From SHVO01 sp964576515 (GTDB taxonomy: Bacteria; Pseudomonadota; Alphaproteobacteria; Rhodospirillales; Rhodospirillaceae), in contig CAZNUW010000006.1 in assembly GCA_964576515.1 (NCBI GenBank), positions 1-64,000 on the forward strand: 64,000 nucleotides of DNA, given 5' to 3'. The notes under the pieces were generated by a model. The model did not search any database, was not told the origin of the DNA, and saw only the letters and a list, made by a program, of their open reading frames with translations. Positions 43,358 through 56,021 of this stretch are shown here, in pieces (position 1 is the stretch's first letter; each line of letters opens with the position of its first letter). Position numbers and translations under genes: made by a program.

Positions 43358-46605
<3,248 letters not shown>

Positions 46606-46620
46606 AGGCGACACCCGCAC

Positions 46621-47079
46621 GTGGCGACACCCCCCGACTTCGAGAATAAGAACTTCCTCATCGTCGACGACGAGGAATACATGTCGCGGCTGATCACCCG
46701 CATGCTGAAAGCCTGCAACGCGGGCACGATCACCTACGCGGACGACGGCCTCGGTGTGTTGCAGATGGCTCACGACAGCAAGCCGCCGGATTGCATCATC
46801 TCCGACTTCAATATGAAGCGCATTAACGGGTTGCAACTGCTGCAAGGCATCCGCGTCGGCCTCAGCAAACATCTGCCGCGCCACCAACCCTTCATCATGG
46901 TGACGGGCCACGGCGAACAGGATGTGGTGAAGACGGCAATCAGTCTGGATGTGAGCGGATTCGCGATCAAACCGGTGGCGCAAACGAAGCTCGCCGAAGC
47001 CATCGTCAAGGCGTTAAGCCAGCCCGTGGTCCTCAAGAGCGCGGACGCCTACAAGGCCGTTAGGCTCCCAAAACCATAA
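46621..47079 (+). CDS. single-domain response regulator (CheY-like)
   Basis: A 152-residue receiver domain without an output domain. The acidic pocket is IVDDEE (14-19), the phosphoacceptor Asp lies in CIISDFNM (near 61), Thr in MVTGHGE (near 99) and Lys in AIKPVAQ (near 119). The start is GTG, 15 bases after the hybrid-kinase stop. It is the natural acceptor of phosphate from the kinase HPt domain, giving a complete phosphorelay in one operon; its downstream partner is unknown. Confidence 0.9.
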   Translation: MATPPDFENKNFLIVDDEEYMSRLITRMLKACNAGTITYADDGLGVLQMAHDSKPPDCIISDFNMKRINGLQLLQGIRVGLSKHLPRHQPFIMVTGHGEQDVVKTAISLDVSGFAIKPVAQTKLAEAIVKALSQPVVLKSADAYKAVRLPKP

Positions 47080-47106
47080 GCGCCGCCGCGCCGCGCCGAG
47101 GATCGA

Positions 47107-47481
47107 TCAAGGGTCGCGGCCGAGGCCTTGCGCCGCCAAGGCCGCCGTATAGGCCGCCCAACGCGGCGCCTGCTCGCGTCCGAGTTCGTGAAGATAACGC
47201 CAGGAATAGATGCCGGTGTCGTGGGAATCGTCGAAGACAAGGCGTACGGCGTAATTGCCGACCGGCTCGATCTTACGGATGCTCACGCCGCGTTTTCCGC
47301 CCACCGTCTTTTTCTGCGAAGGGCTGTGCCCCTGCACTTCCGCCGACGGGCTTTCGACACGTAAGTATTCGGCCGGGAGCGCGAAATGCGCGCCGCCCTC
47401 GAAGCGCACATGCAGCGTGCGCGCGGCCGGATCGTAGTCGAGCGATTCCGGCCAGGCGTCTTCGTCCGCCGCCGCCATCAC
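47107..47481 (-). CDS. DUF971 family protein (gamma-butyrobetaine hydroxylase N-terminal-like)
   Basis: A 124-residue soluble protein matching DUF971 through LDYDPAARTLHVRFEGGAHFALPAEYLRVESPSAEVQGH (here given as ARTLHVRFEGG and YLRVESPSAEVQGH), VGNYAVRLVFDDSHDTGIYSW and LHELG. The family occurs alone in bacteria and as the N-terminal domain of eukaryotic hydroxylases; its own function is uncertain, with Fe-S or metal handling suggested. It overlaps the upstream Trm112-like gene by four bases, continuing a minus-strand run cnoX, LON-domain, Trm112-like, DUF971. Confidence 0.87.
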   Translation of the reverse strand: MMAAADEDAWPESLDYDPAARTLHVRFEGGAHFALPAEYLRVESPSAEVQGHSPSQKKTVGGKRGVSIRKIEPVGNYAVRLVFDDSHDTGIYSWRYLHELGREQAPRWAAYTAALAAQGLGRDP

Positions 47482-47663
47482 TCGTCGATGCGCCGCGCTT
47501 CGTCCGCCAGCATGATCGGGATGCCGTCGCGGACCGGGTAAGCGAGGCCGGCTTTGCGGCTGACAAGCTCCGCCGCCGCGCGGTCATACTCCAGCGGTCC
47601 CTTGGTGAGCGGGCACACGAGAATCTCGAGCAATTTGGGATCGACGTCGGCCGGCGTAGACAT
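47478..47663 (-). CDS. Trm112-like small protein
   Basis: A 61-residue protein of the Trm112/YcaR family. The conserved parts are LLEILVCPLTKGPLEYD and the AGLAYPVRDGIPIML end. In eukaryotes Trm112 activates methyltransferases; the bacterial role is less clear. Only one cysteine of the zinc-binding pairs seen in longer members remains (VCPLTKG), as is usual for this bacterial short form. It is part of the four-gene minus-strand unit. Confidence 0.9.
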   Translation of the reverse strand: MSTPADVDPKLLEILVCPLTKGPLEYDRAAAELVSRKAGLAYPVRDGIPIMLADEARRIDE

Positions 47664-47677
47664 GAGAGGCCTCCTTC

Positions 47678-48340
47678 TTACTGGCGCGGCGTATCGACGC
47701 CGCCCGCCTCGAAGGCGGCGATCTGCAACAGCGTGAGCAGCGCATCATAGCGCGCCTTCAGGGTCGGCGCTTCGAGCAACGCCTGCTTCTCCCTCGGATC
47801 GAACGGACAGATCATGCACAGCGAGGTGACAAGGCTCGCATCCGGGAGCCCCTTGAGCACGTCGACGCCGATCGGCATGGCGTGGGCTTCGAGGTAGGGC
47901 TTCAGGCGTTCAAACAGTTTCTCGCGGTTGATCTCGAAATGCGACGGTGTGTCGAGATCACCCCGATAAGCGTCGTACGACGCTTTGACGCGGCGGTATC
48001 CGCGACGCCCCTCGATTTCACTGATGATGGAGAAGCGGCACAAGCCCTTCAGCATAATGAGCAGACGGCCGTCCTCGGTCTCCTCGAAGGAGGCGACGCG
48101 GCCCGCGCATCCGACCGAATAGACCGCGGGTTCGGCGCTGTCGCCGGTCCGGTCGTAGTTCGGTTGCACCATGCCGATGATGCGGTTCTGCCCCAAACAA
48201 TCGAGCGTCATGTTGAGGTAGCGCGGCTCGAAGATATTGAGCGGCAGCCGGCCCCACGGCAGCAGAAGCGCGCCGCTGAGCGGAAAGATCGGAAGCTCTT
48301 CCGGCAGATCCTCGAACGTCGATTGAATCGGACTGCGCAT
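47678..48340 (-). CDS. LON peptidase N-terminal (substrate-binding) domain protein
   Basis: A 220-residue cytoplasmic protein consisting only of the LON N-domain, without ATPase or protease parts. Family features are LPIFPLSGALLLPWGRLPLNIFEPRYLNM (given as IFPLSGALLLPWG and LNIFEPRYL), IGMVQP, VGCAGRV and LKGLCRFSI. Stand-alone LON domains are thought to help protein quality control or bind other proteins. It is encoded next to the chaperone-linked thioredoxin CnoX, supporting a proteostasis role. Confidence 0.9.
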   Translation of the reverse strand: MRSPIQSTFEDLPEELPIFPLSGALLLPWGRLPLNIFEPRYLNMTLDCLGQNRIIGMVQPNYDRTGDSAEPAVYSVGCAGRVASFEETEDGRLLIMLKGLCRFSIISEIEGRRGYRRVKASYDAYRGDLDTPSHFEINREKLFERLKPYLEAHAMPIGVDVLKGLPDASLVTSLCMICPFDPREKQALLEAPTLKARYDALLTLLQIAAFEAGGVDTPRQ

Positions 48341-48356
48341 GAACCTTGGATCGACT

Positions 48357-49265
48357 TTAAGCGAACAGGATCGACGACAACTTGCGCCGGCCCTGAATCG
48401 TCAGGGGGTCGGCGGGGCCGAGCGCTTCAAAGAATTTCACAAGCTGCTTGCGCGCGGCTTCCTCGTTCCACTTGCGGTCGGCGCGCACCATCTCAAGCAG
48501 GTCGTCCATCGCGCGTTCACGCTCGCCCGCGCCGTAGCGGGCCACCGCGAGATCGAGACGCGACTGCATGTCTTTGGGATCCGCGGCGACCTTGGCTTCA
48601 AGGTCCGCGAAGTCCGCGCCGCCGGAAACCTCGGCGCTTTGCGCCTTGAGATCGAGAGTGGCCTGTACGCTCGCGACTTCGGGCGCCTTCTTCATCTGGT
48701 CGGGCAGATTGTCGAGCACCTGCTTGGCGAGGTCGTCCTGGCCGGTGGCGAGATAGGCTTTGAGCGCACCGCCCAGCGCTTTCACGTGAGACGGATCCTG
48801 CGCGAGCACTTCCTTGTAGATCGCAAGCGCGTCCTCGTGGTTGCCTTCGGCGGCGAAGGCCTCGGCTTCCGCGATCGCTTCGTCGAGCGGCGAACCGCCG
48901 CCGCCGGTGATGCGGTCGACAAACTGCTTGAGCTGGCTTTCCGGGAGCGCGCCCATGAAACCGTCCACGGGACGACCGCCCTTGAAGGCGTAAACGGCGG
49001 GAATCGACTGCACACGGAACTGCATCGCCAGTTCCTGGTTTTCGTCGACGTTGATCTTGGCGAGCTTCACCTTGCCGCCGTACTGCTTCACCAGCTTCTC
49101 AAGCGCCGGGGTGAGTTGTTTGCACGGACCGCACCAGGGCGCCCAGAAGTCGACGATCACCGGGGTCTCGTTGGACGCCTCGATCACGTCGGTCATGAAC
49201 CGTTCCGTATCGGTGTCGACAATCAAATCCTGGGGAGCGGCGCCTTCGGCTTGTCCGATCAACAT
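48357..49265 (-). CDS. cnoX: CnoX/YbbN-type thioredoxin with TPR domain
   Basis: Cytoplasmic co-chaperone of 302 residues. An N-terminal thioredoxin domain (about 15-120) is followed by a TPR-like helical region (about 125-300, including DEAIAEAEAFAAEGNHEDALAIYKEVL in two helices). The active site WAPWCGPCK has both cysteines, as in Caulobacter-type CnoX and unlike the Escherichia coli protein, so redox activity is expected in addition to holdase function. It is the first gene of the minus-strand unit with the LON-domain gene 16 bases downstream. Confidence 0.9.
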   Translation of the reverse strand: MLIGQAEGAAPQDLIVDTDTERFMTDVIEASNETPVIVDFWAPWCGPCKQLTPALEKLVKQYGGKVKLAKINVDENQELAMQFRVQSIPAVYAFKGGRPVDGFMGALPESQLKQFVDRITGGGGSPLDEAIAEAEAFAAEGNHEDALAIYKEVLAQDPSHVKALGGALKAYLATGQDDLAKQVLDNLPDQMKKAPEVASVQATLDLKAQSAEVSGGADFADLEAKVAADPKDMQSRLDLAVARYGAGERERAMDDLLEMVRADRKWNEEAARKQLVKFFEALGPADPLTIQGRRKLSSILFA

Positions 49266-49486
49266 AAAATCCTGTTCCTAATCCTGGTCCTAATCCGGGC
49301 CTCGGGCCGGCCCGGCCGCCGGGCGGCGGACAGGGGCCGGGAGTTTAAGCCGGGGGCGGCGCTGGGGCCACCTTTGGCGGTCCTTTGCCGTTAGATGTGG
49401 TGACCCGCCAGGGTTGGCAAGGCTTTTTTCAACGGTGACAGGCGCTTGGGCCTTAAAAAGAAGTCGCGCCCGATGCGTGCAAAGCC

Positions 49487-49514
49487 TTGCAATGGGTTTT
49501 GAAATGGCTATAGT
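49487..49514 (+). promoter_or_regulatory. tRNA-Gly promoter
   Basis: TTGCAA (49487-49492) and TATAGT (49509-49514) are spaced by 16 bases, a near-consensus sigma-70 promoter about 44 bases before the mature tRNA. Confidence 0.65.
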
Positions 49515-49529
49515 CCCGCCCTCTCCTGA

Positions 49530-49549
49530 GGGGGCCACACGAGGCCCCC
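49530..49549 (+). other. hairpin in the tRNA-Gly 5' leader
   Basis: GGGGGCC and GGCCCCC form a perfect 7-bp stem around ACACGA, eight bases before the tRNA. It probably forms in the precursor ahead of RNase P cleavage. Confidence 0.6.
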
Positions 49550-49557
49550 AGCTTTGA

Positions 49558-49632
<75 letters not shown>

Positions 49633-49750
49633 TTCTTCCAATATTGCCGGAATCCGCGGTCCCTCGGGGGGTCGCGCAAAATTCGTGCGTGCGATTCGTC
49701 GCGCGATCGGTTCGACTTCCTCCCGCGTCGGTTTTTTAGGGGGAGTTGCC

Positions 49751-50521
49751 ATGACCGTTCTTTCACGCAGCGATCACGCCGGAGTGGCGACCTTGACCAT
49801 GGCGCGCCCCGAGGCGCGCAACGCGCTGTCGATGGAATTGATGCGGGCGCTGATCGCCGCGTTGGACGCCATATCCAACGACGCCACGCTCAAATGCGTG
49901 ATTTTGCGCGGGGCGGGCCCGGCATTCTGCGCCGGCCATGACTTGAAGGAAATGCGCGCCAATCCGGGGCGCGCCTTCATGCGGGACACCTTTGAAACCT
50001 GCGCGAAGGTGATGACGACCATCACCGAAATGCGCCAGCCGGTGATCGCCGAAGTCCATGGGGTCGCCACGGCGGCGGGCTGCCAACTGGTGGCGACCTG
50101 TGACCTCGCGGTGTGCGCCGACGATTCGCGGTTCGCCACCCCAGGGGTGAATATCGGCCTGTTCTGTTCGACGCCGATGGTGGCCCTGACCCGCGCGGTG
50201 GGGCGCAAGGCGGCGATGAAAATGCTGCTGACCGGAGAGATGATCGACGCGTCCGAGGCGGTCAGGATCGGACTGGTGAACAGCCATGTCCCGGCCGCCG
50301 CCCTTCCCGAAGCCGTCACGGCCCTGGCCGGACAGATCGCGGCCAAGTCGGGCCTGGTGGTGGCCATCGGCAAGGAAGCCTTCGGCCGCCAGATCGAGCT
50401 GCCGCTGGCGGACGCCTATAGATATGCCGGTGAGGTGATGACCGAGAACATGATGCTGCCCGACGCCGCCGAGGGGATCGACGCCTTCCTGGCCAAACGC
50501 CAACCGAGATGGCGCGCGTAA
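49751..50521 (+). CDS. enoyl-CoA hydratase/isomerase (crotonase) family, ECHDC3-like, catalytic Glu positions replaced
   Basis: A 256-residue crotonase-fold protein. The oxyanion-hole segments are GAGPAFCAGHDLKEM (near 55) and HGVATAAGCQLVATCDLA (near 103). At the two positions where enoyl-CoA hydratases carry catalytic glutamates, this protein has Gln (GCQLVATCD) and Gly (TPGVNIGLF). Together with GHDLKEM and NIGLFCSTP this places it near ECHDC3-type proteins, and it should not be annotated as an active hydratase without test. The acyl-CoA substrate is unknown. It is followed by the glutamate dehydrogenase gene after 109 bases. Confidence 0.88.
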   Translation: MTVLSRSDHAGVATLTMARPEARNALSMELMRALIAALDAISNDATLKCVILRGAGPAFCAGHDLKEMRANPGRAFMRDTFETCAKVMTTITEMRQPVIAEVHGVATAAGCQLVATCDLAVCADDSRFATPGVNIGLFCSTPMVALTRAVGRKAAMKMLLTGEMIDASEAVRIGLVNSHVPAAALPEAVTALAGQIAAKSGLVVAIGKEAFGRQIELPLADAYRYAGEVMTENMMLPDAAEGIDAFLAKRQPRWRA

Positions 50522-50630
50522 TCCAAAATATGCTAGCCTTCTCAAAGGCTTTGGCGTGCGCATCACAAACGAGGGCACCCGGAAGAGGCTGCCTTGCGCA
50601 CCGCCGATTATACTTCGGGGGAGGACCGCG

Positions 50631-53600
50631 ATGGACGTACGGGCGCCGGCGAGCAAAGACGATGGCGACATTGACGGCGTGATCGCCGCGGCGACGCAAG
50701 TCGCGCAGCGCAAGGGGCCGAAGTCCGGCGAGAAAGGGGCCTTCCTGCGCTTCGTTGCGCAGTTCTACCGCGGCAGTCCGCCGGAGGAACTGAGCCCCCG
50801 CACCCCGCAACAGTTGTACGACGCGGCCCTCGACGCCTGGGAATTCCTGCAAGAGCGCGCGCCGGGCAAAGAGAAAATCAGCGTGCGCGCGGCGGCGAAC
50901 GGCCGCACCCGAATCCTGATCGCCAACGACGACATGCCGTTCCTGGTGGACTCCGTCGGGGCCGAACTTGAGCGCATGGACAGTCCTGCACTTTTGCTGA
51001 TCCACCCCATCCTCGCCGTGAAGCGCGATGTGAAGGGCAAGCTGACGCAACTGGGCGACACCGAAGGCGACACCAAAGGCGGCGCCCTTGAATCGCTGAT
51101 GCATATCGAGATCGCCGACGGCGGCGACGGCGAGATGGCCGAGCGCCTGTCGGATAACCTGCGTTCGGTGCTGGGCGATGTGCGGCTGTCGGTCGTGGAC
51201 TGGCAGGCGATGCGCCGCGAGACGGCGCATCTGGCCGCCGACTTCGATTCCGCGCGGCCGGGCGTCAGCGCCGACCAGGCCGAGGAGGTCGCCGACTTCC
51301 TGCGCTGGCTGCACGACGATCATTTCACCTTCCTGGGCTACCGGCGCTTCAGCTTTGAAGGCAAGGCCAAGGCGCGCATCCTCAAGATCGACACCGCCGA
51401 CAGCCTGGGCATCTTGAAGAAAAGCCAGCGCATGATCTTCGAAGGCATCGCCGACAAGGCGCCCGTGCCGGCGCAGTTCGCGGCCTTCCTCGATTCCCAG
51501 AACGCCTTGTTCGTGGTGAAGGCCAACCAGCGCTCCACCGTGCATCGCCGCGTGCATTTCGACGTGGTGGCGGTGAAGATTTTCGACGCCAAGGGCGCCG
51601 TGGCGGGCATGCATATGTTCGTCGGCCTGTTCACCGCCGACGTCTATACCAACAGCCCGAATTTCGTGCCGGTCCTGCGGCGCAAGATCGACCGCATCCG
51701 CGACGCCATGGGTTTCCGCAAACACGGTCACGACGGCAAGGCGCTCCAGAACATCATGGAGAACCTGCCGCGCGACGAGCTGTTTGAAAGCTCGGATGAT
51801 TACCTGCGCCGGACCGCGCTGGGCATCTTGCACCTGCAACAGCGCCCGCGCCCGGCCCTGTTCGTGCGCCTCGATCAGTTCGAGCGCTTCGCCTCGATCC
51901 TGGTGTTCGTGCCGCGCGACCGGTTCGACACCGCGCTTCGCGTCGCCATTGGCGATGTATTGGTGCGGGAATTGGACGGCCGCCTGTCGTCCTTCTATAC
52001 GCAAGTCACCGACAGTCCGCTCGCGCGCATCCACTACATCATCGCGACCAAGCCGGGCCGCGTGCCGAAGCTGGACGCCGACGACCTTGAGGAACGCATC
52101 ACCAAGGTCGCGCGCGGCTGGAGCGACGACCTGAAAGCCGCCCTCCTCAAGGCGAAGGGCGAGGCCGAAGGCGCGAAGCTGGCCGATGTCTTCGCGCACG
52201 CCTTCCCCGCGGGCTACCGCGAGCGCTTCGACGCCGACGCCGCCGTCGCCGACATCGCGCATATCTGCGCGTGCGTCGACGAGAAACGTGTGAAAATCCA
52301 CGTGTATCAGCCCCCGGGCGCAACCGGCGGCACGGTACATATTAAAATCTATAACCTCGCAAGCCCGATCCCGCTGTCCGACGTGATGCCGGTGCTGGAG
52401 AACATGGGCTTCAAGGTGATCGGCGAGGAACCGTTCCACATCATTCCGCGCGGAACGGTCAGCAGCGGCGGCGTGTGGCTGCACGATTTCAACATGACCA
52501 TCGCCACAAAAACCCCCTTCGCGCTGGCTGACGTGCGCGCAGAAATCGAGGACGCCTTCTGCCGCGTGTGGGCGGGGGACATGGAGAGCGACGGTTTCAA
52601 CAGGCTGGTGGCGCTGTCCGACCTCGCCTGGCGCGAGGTGACGATCTTGCGCGCCTACGCGAAGTACCTGCGCCAGGCCGCCTTCCCGTTCAGCCAGGCC
52701 TATATCGAAAACGCCTTCGCCGCCCATCCGAAGCTGGGGCGCCTATTGTGCGACCTGTTCCTGACCACATTCGATCCGGCGCTGCACACGCCGGCGAAGG
52801 CAAAAGCGACCCAGGCGAAGATCGAGACCATTCGCAAGGAGACCGACGCGGCCTTGTATCAGATCACCAACGCCGACGAGGATCGCATCCTGCGGCGCTA
52901 TCTGAACCTGATCGACTGCACCTTGCGCACCAACTTCTTCCAGCCGTTCCCCGACGGGAAACCCAAGTGGTACATCTCGTTCAAGCTGGACAGCCAGCGC
53001 ATCGAGGAACTGCCGCTGCCACGCATGAATGTGGAGGTGTTCGTCTATGCGCCGCGGGTGGAGGCGATTCACCTGCGCGGCGGCAAGGTGGCGCGCGGGG
53101 GCATCCGCTGGTCCGACCGGCGCGAGGACTTCCGTTCGGAAGTCCTGGGTCTCGTGAAAGCGCAGATGGTGAAGAACGCCGTCATCGTGCCGACCGGCTC
53201 GAAGGGCGGCTTTGTCGTGAAACAGCCGCCGGCCACCGGCGGGCGCGAGGCGTTCCTGGCCGAGGGCGTCGAATGCTACAAGACCTTGCAGCGCGGCCTT
53301 CTGGACATCACCGACAATGTGGTGAACGACAAGATCGTGAATCCCAAGGACGTCGTACGCCGCGACGCCGACGATCCTTATCTTGTGGTCGCCGCTGATA
53401 AGGGCACGGCCACCTTCTCCGACATCGCCAACGGCGTTTCCGCCGAATACGGGTTCTGGCTGGGCGACGCCTATGCCTCCGGCGGCAGCGCCGGATACGA
53501 CCACAAGGCCATGGGCATCACCGCGCGCGGCGCCTGGGAATGCGTGAAGCGCCACTTCCGCGAGGTCGGCCTCGACACCCAGACGCAGGATTTCACCTGC

Positions 53601-55493
53601 GTCGGCGTGGGCGACATGTCGGGCGACGTGTTCGGCAACGGCATGCTCATGTCCGAACACATCAAGCTGCAGGCGGCGTTCAACCACCTGCATATCTTCA
53701 TCGATCCCGATCCGAACCCGGCCAAGGGCTTCGCCGAGCGCGAACGGCTGTTCAAACTGCCGCGCTCCAACTGGACGGATTACGACACGAAGCTGATCTC
53801 GAAAGGCGGCGGCGTTTTCGAACGCAGCGCCAAGACGATCAAGCTGTCGGCGGAGATGAAGGGGCTTCTGGAGATCAACAAGGCCGAGGCGACGCCGACC
53901 GAGATCATCAACGCCATCTTGCGGGCGAACGTCGACCTGCTGTTCTTCGGCGGCATCGGCACCTACGTCAAAGCCCACACCGAGAACAACGCCGACGCCT
54001 CCGACCGCGCCAACGACGCGCACCGCATCAACGGCGGACAGATCCGCGCGAAGGTGGTGGGCGAGGGCGCGAACCTGGGTATGACCCAGCGCGGGCGCAT
54101 CGAGGCGGCGCGCGCAGGGGTGCGGCTTAACACCGACGCCATCGACAACTCCGCCGGGGTCGATTGCTCCGACCACGAGGTGAACATCAAGATCCTGCTG
54201 AACGGCGAGATGCGCAAAGGCAAGATCAGCCTGGAGGCGCGCAACAAACTGTTGGCCGAGATGACCGACGAGGTCGCGCAACTGGTGTTGCGCGACAACT
54301 ACCAGCAGAGCCAGACCATCAGCATGATGCAGCACCGGGCGCCGTCGCTTCTGGAAGCGCAGCAGCGCACCATGAAGTTGTTCGAGCGCGACGGCCTGTT
54401 GAACCGCGACATCGAATTCCTGCCCAACGACGAGGAGTTCCAGGAGCGCCTGACGGCCGGCGCGGGCCTCGCGCGGCCGGAACTGGCGGTGTTCCTCAGC
54501 TACGGCAAGATGTGGCTGTACGACAAGATCATCACCAGCGACCTGCCGGACGACCCCCTGGTGGAGGAAGACCTGCACCAGTACTTCCCGGTCCCACTCC
54601 AGAAGAAGTTCGCGACGCCCATCGCCAAACACAAACTGCGCCGCGAGATCATCGCGACCGTCATCACCAACAGCTTCATCAACCGCGTCGGTCCGTCGTT
54701 CATCAACGCGCTGATGGAACGCACCGGCATGGGCCCGGTGGACATCGCGCGCGCCTACACGGTGACGCGCGCGGCCTACGGCCTGCGCGAGCTATGGAAC
54801 GGCATCGAGGCCTTGGACAATAAAGTGCCGGCCGACGTGCAGCTGGCGATGCTGTGGGAAGTGGAGCGCATGGTGGTGCGCAGCGTGCTGTGGATGCTGC
54901 GCCATTGCACGGTGCCCATCAACATGGCCGCGACCATCAAGAGCCTGAAACCCACGGTCGACACCTTGCGCAAGAACCTGAAAGACCTGTGGTCGGAGGA
55001 AGTGGCGGGTTACGTGGAGCGCCAGGCCGCGGGCTACCGCGCGAAGGGCGTGCCGCCGGTGCTGGCCCACGCGGTCGCGTCGCTGTATCGCCTGGCGGCG
55101 GCCAATGACGTCAACACCATCGCCGCGGCCACCAAACAGCCTCTCGCCAATGTGGCGAAGATGTACTTCCTGGTGGGCCAGCGGTTCGGCCTGGGGGGCT
55201 TGCGCGAACGCACCGAGACCTTCGGCACCGCGAGCCATTGGGACCGCCTGGCGGTCTCGGCGGCGATCGAGGAACTGTTCGCGCACCAGACGACAATCAC
55301 GACCCGCGTGTTGGATTCGGCGAAAGGCGGAAAGGTCACCGGCGCGAAAGCCCTGGACGCCTGGGTGGAGGCGAACCGCTCGCGCACCGACCGCTTCGAT
55401 CAGGTGCTGGCCGAGATCAAGGCCGCCGACGCCATCAGCCTCGCGATGCTGACCGTGGCCAACCGTCAGCTCAGCGCGATGACGGCGGGGTAG
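50631..55493 (+). CDS. large NAD-specific glutamate dehydrogenase (GdhB/180-kDa class)
   Basis: Oxidises glutamate to 2-oxoglutarate and ammonia with NAD. At 1620 residues it belongs to the 180-kDa class, with long N-terminal ACT-like regulatory regions (about 1-690), a central catalytic domain and a helical C-terminus (about 1250-1620). Catalytic-domain motifs are GGKVARGGIRWSDRREDFR (near 818), the substrate Lys in PTGSKGGFVVK (near 860), VAADKGTATFSD (near 918) and the dinucleotide-binding GVGDMSGDVFGNGM (near 996). The ATG at 50631 is used because a GGGGGAGGA site precedes it; the frame is open further upstream. Confidence 0.95.
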   Translation: MDVRAPASKDDGDIDGVIAAATQVAQRKGPKSGEKGAFLRFVAQFYRGSPPEELSPRTPQQLYDAALDAWEFLQERAPGKEKISVRAAANGRTRILIANDDMPFLVDSVGAELERMDSPALLLIHPILAVKRDVKGKLTQLGDTEGDTKGGALESLMHIEIADGGDGEMAERLSDNLRSVLGDVRLSVVDWQAMRRETAHLAADFDSARPGVSADQAEEVADFLRWLHDDHFTFLGYRRFSFEGKAKARILKIDTADSLGILKKSQRMIFEGIADKAPVPAQFAAFLDSQNALFVVKANQRSTVHRRVHFDVVAVKIFDAKGAVAGMHMFVGLFTADVYTNSPNFVPVLRRKIDRIRDAMGFRKHGHDGKALQNIMENLPRDELFESSDDYLRRTALGILHLQQRPRPALFVRLDQFERFASILVFVPRDRFDTALRVAIGDVLVRELDGRLSSFYTQVTDSPLARIHYIIATKPGRVPKLDADDLEERITKVARGWSDDLKAALLKAKGEAEGAKLADVFAHAFPAGYRERFDADAAVADIAHICACVDEKRVKIHVYQPPGATGGTVHIKIYNLASPIPLSDVMPVLENMGFKVIGEEPFHIIPRGTVSSGGVWLHDFNMTIATKTPFALADVRAEIEDAFCRVWAGDMESDGFNRLVALSDLAWREVTILRAYAKYLRQAAFPFSQAYIENAFAAHPKLGRLLCDLFLTTFDPALHTPAKAKATQAKIETIRKETDAALYQITNADEDRILRRYLNLIDCTLRTNFFQPFPDGKPKWYISFKLDSQRIEELPLPRMNVEVFVYAPRVEAIHLRGGKVARGGIRWSDRREDFRSEVLGLVKAQMVKNAVIVPTGSKGGFVVKQPPATGGREAFLAEGVECYKTLQRGLLDITDNVVNDKIVNPKDVVRRDADDPYLVVAADKGTATFSDIANGVSAEYGFWLGDAYASGGSAGYDHKAMGITARGAWECVKRHFREVGLDTQTQDFTCVGVGDMSGDVFGNGMLMSEHIKLQAAFNHLHIFIDPDPNPAKGFAERERLFKLPRSNWTDYDTKLISKGGGVFERSAKTIKLSAEMKGLLEINKAEATPTEIINAILRANVDLLFFGGIGTYVKAHTENNADASDRANDAHRINGGQIRAKVVGEGANLGMTQRGRIEAARAGVRLNTDAIDNSAGVDCSDHEVNIKILLNGEMRKGKISLEARNKLLAEMTDEVAQLVLRDNYQQSQTISMMQHRAPSLLEAQQRTMKLFERDGLLNRDIEFLPNDEEFQERLTAGAGLARPELAVFLSYGKMWLYDKIITSDLPDDPLVEEDLHQYFPVPLQKKFATPIAKHKLRREIIATVITNSFINRVGPSFINALMERTGMGPVDIARAYTVTRAAYGLRELWNGIEALDNKVPADVQLAMLWEVERMVVRSVLWMLRHCTVPINMAATIKSLKPTVDTLRKNLKDLWSEEVAGYVERQAAGYRAKGVPPVLAHAVASLYRLAAANDVNTIAAATKQPLANVAKMYFLVGQRFGLGGLRERTETFGTASHWDRLAVSAAIEELFAHQTTITTRVLDSAKGGKVTGAKALDAWVEANRSRTDRFDQVLAEIKAADAISLAMLTVANRQLSAMTAG

Positions 55494-55499
55494 AAGGAT

Positions 55500-56021
55500 T
55501 TAGCGGAAAAAGTTGTAGGTCGCGCACAAGTTGCCCGTGTGAGACGTCGCTAGGATAGGCTCGGCGCCCCTCTCGTAAGCGGCAATGTGCAGTCTGTCGC
55601 TGCTCTTTGACACACCGATCGCAAGATAGTTGATGCCATCGTTGCCACATATTGTCGTCCCCTGAAGCAATGGCGGGATATGTGGCGCATCAATGGCATA
55701 TAGCGCGACACACAAACCGTCGAAGAAGGTAACGCCACCGCTTTTGACACTCGTCTTCACACTCCCCAAGTAGCGGAGCGACGTTGTAACCCCATTTGCA
55801 AAGCGGATTTGATCTTTCGTGATTGAGATGTCGCCGGTTATGGCCATCGCGGTTGTCGAGAGGGCTATCCAAGCTTCCGCTTTCTCCGGGACATAGGCTG
55901 TTGCTTCGGCGCAACTGGCTGCAGTTCCAGAATCGGAGGCTTCTATTTCAGCGGCGATAACCATGGAGAAAATGAAACCGCACAACGCGGCCGCGAAAGA
56001 TCTTCTCACCATAACACTCAC
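55500..56021 (-). CDS. exported four-cysteine hypothetical protein (possible lysozyme partner)
   Basis: A 173-residue protein with a signal peptide (about 1-28, ending IEASDS) and a mature part that I do not recognise. The mature part has four cysteines (SCAEA, GLCVAL, TTICGND, NLCATY), enough for two disulfides, and no membrane helix or lipobox. Its ATG overlaps the stop of the GH24 lysozyme gene (ATGA), so the two are co-translated. An exported disulfide-stabilised partner coded directly after a cell-wall hydrolase is the arrangement of immunity or inhibitor proteins, but no homology supports this. Codon and base composition are less GC-rich than the flanking genes. Confidence 0.6.
   Translation of the reverse strand: MSVMVRRSFAAALCGFIFSMVIAAEIEASDSGTAASCAEATAYVPEKAEAWIALSTTAMAITGDISITKDQIRFANGVTTSLRYLGSVKTSVKSGGVTFFDGLCVALYAIDAPHIPPLLQGTTICGNDGINYLAIGVSKSSDRLHIAAYERGAEPILATSHTGNLCATYNFFR

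Noticed and set aside
47478..47663. 61-codon Trm112-like frame considered a spurious short frame
   Set aside because: Doubt dismissed: the sequence matches the Trm112/YcaR family and overlaps its neighbour in operon fashion, so it is kept as a gene.
50316..54632. Two very long minus-strand frames (803 and 629 codons)
   Set aside because: Both lie antisense to the glutamate dehydrogenase gene and show only Arg/Gly/Ala/His-rich shadow sequence.
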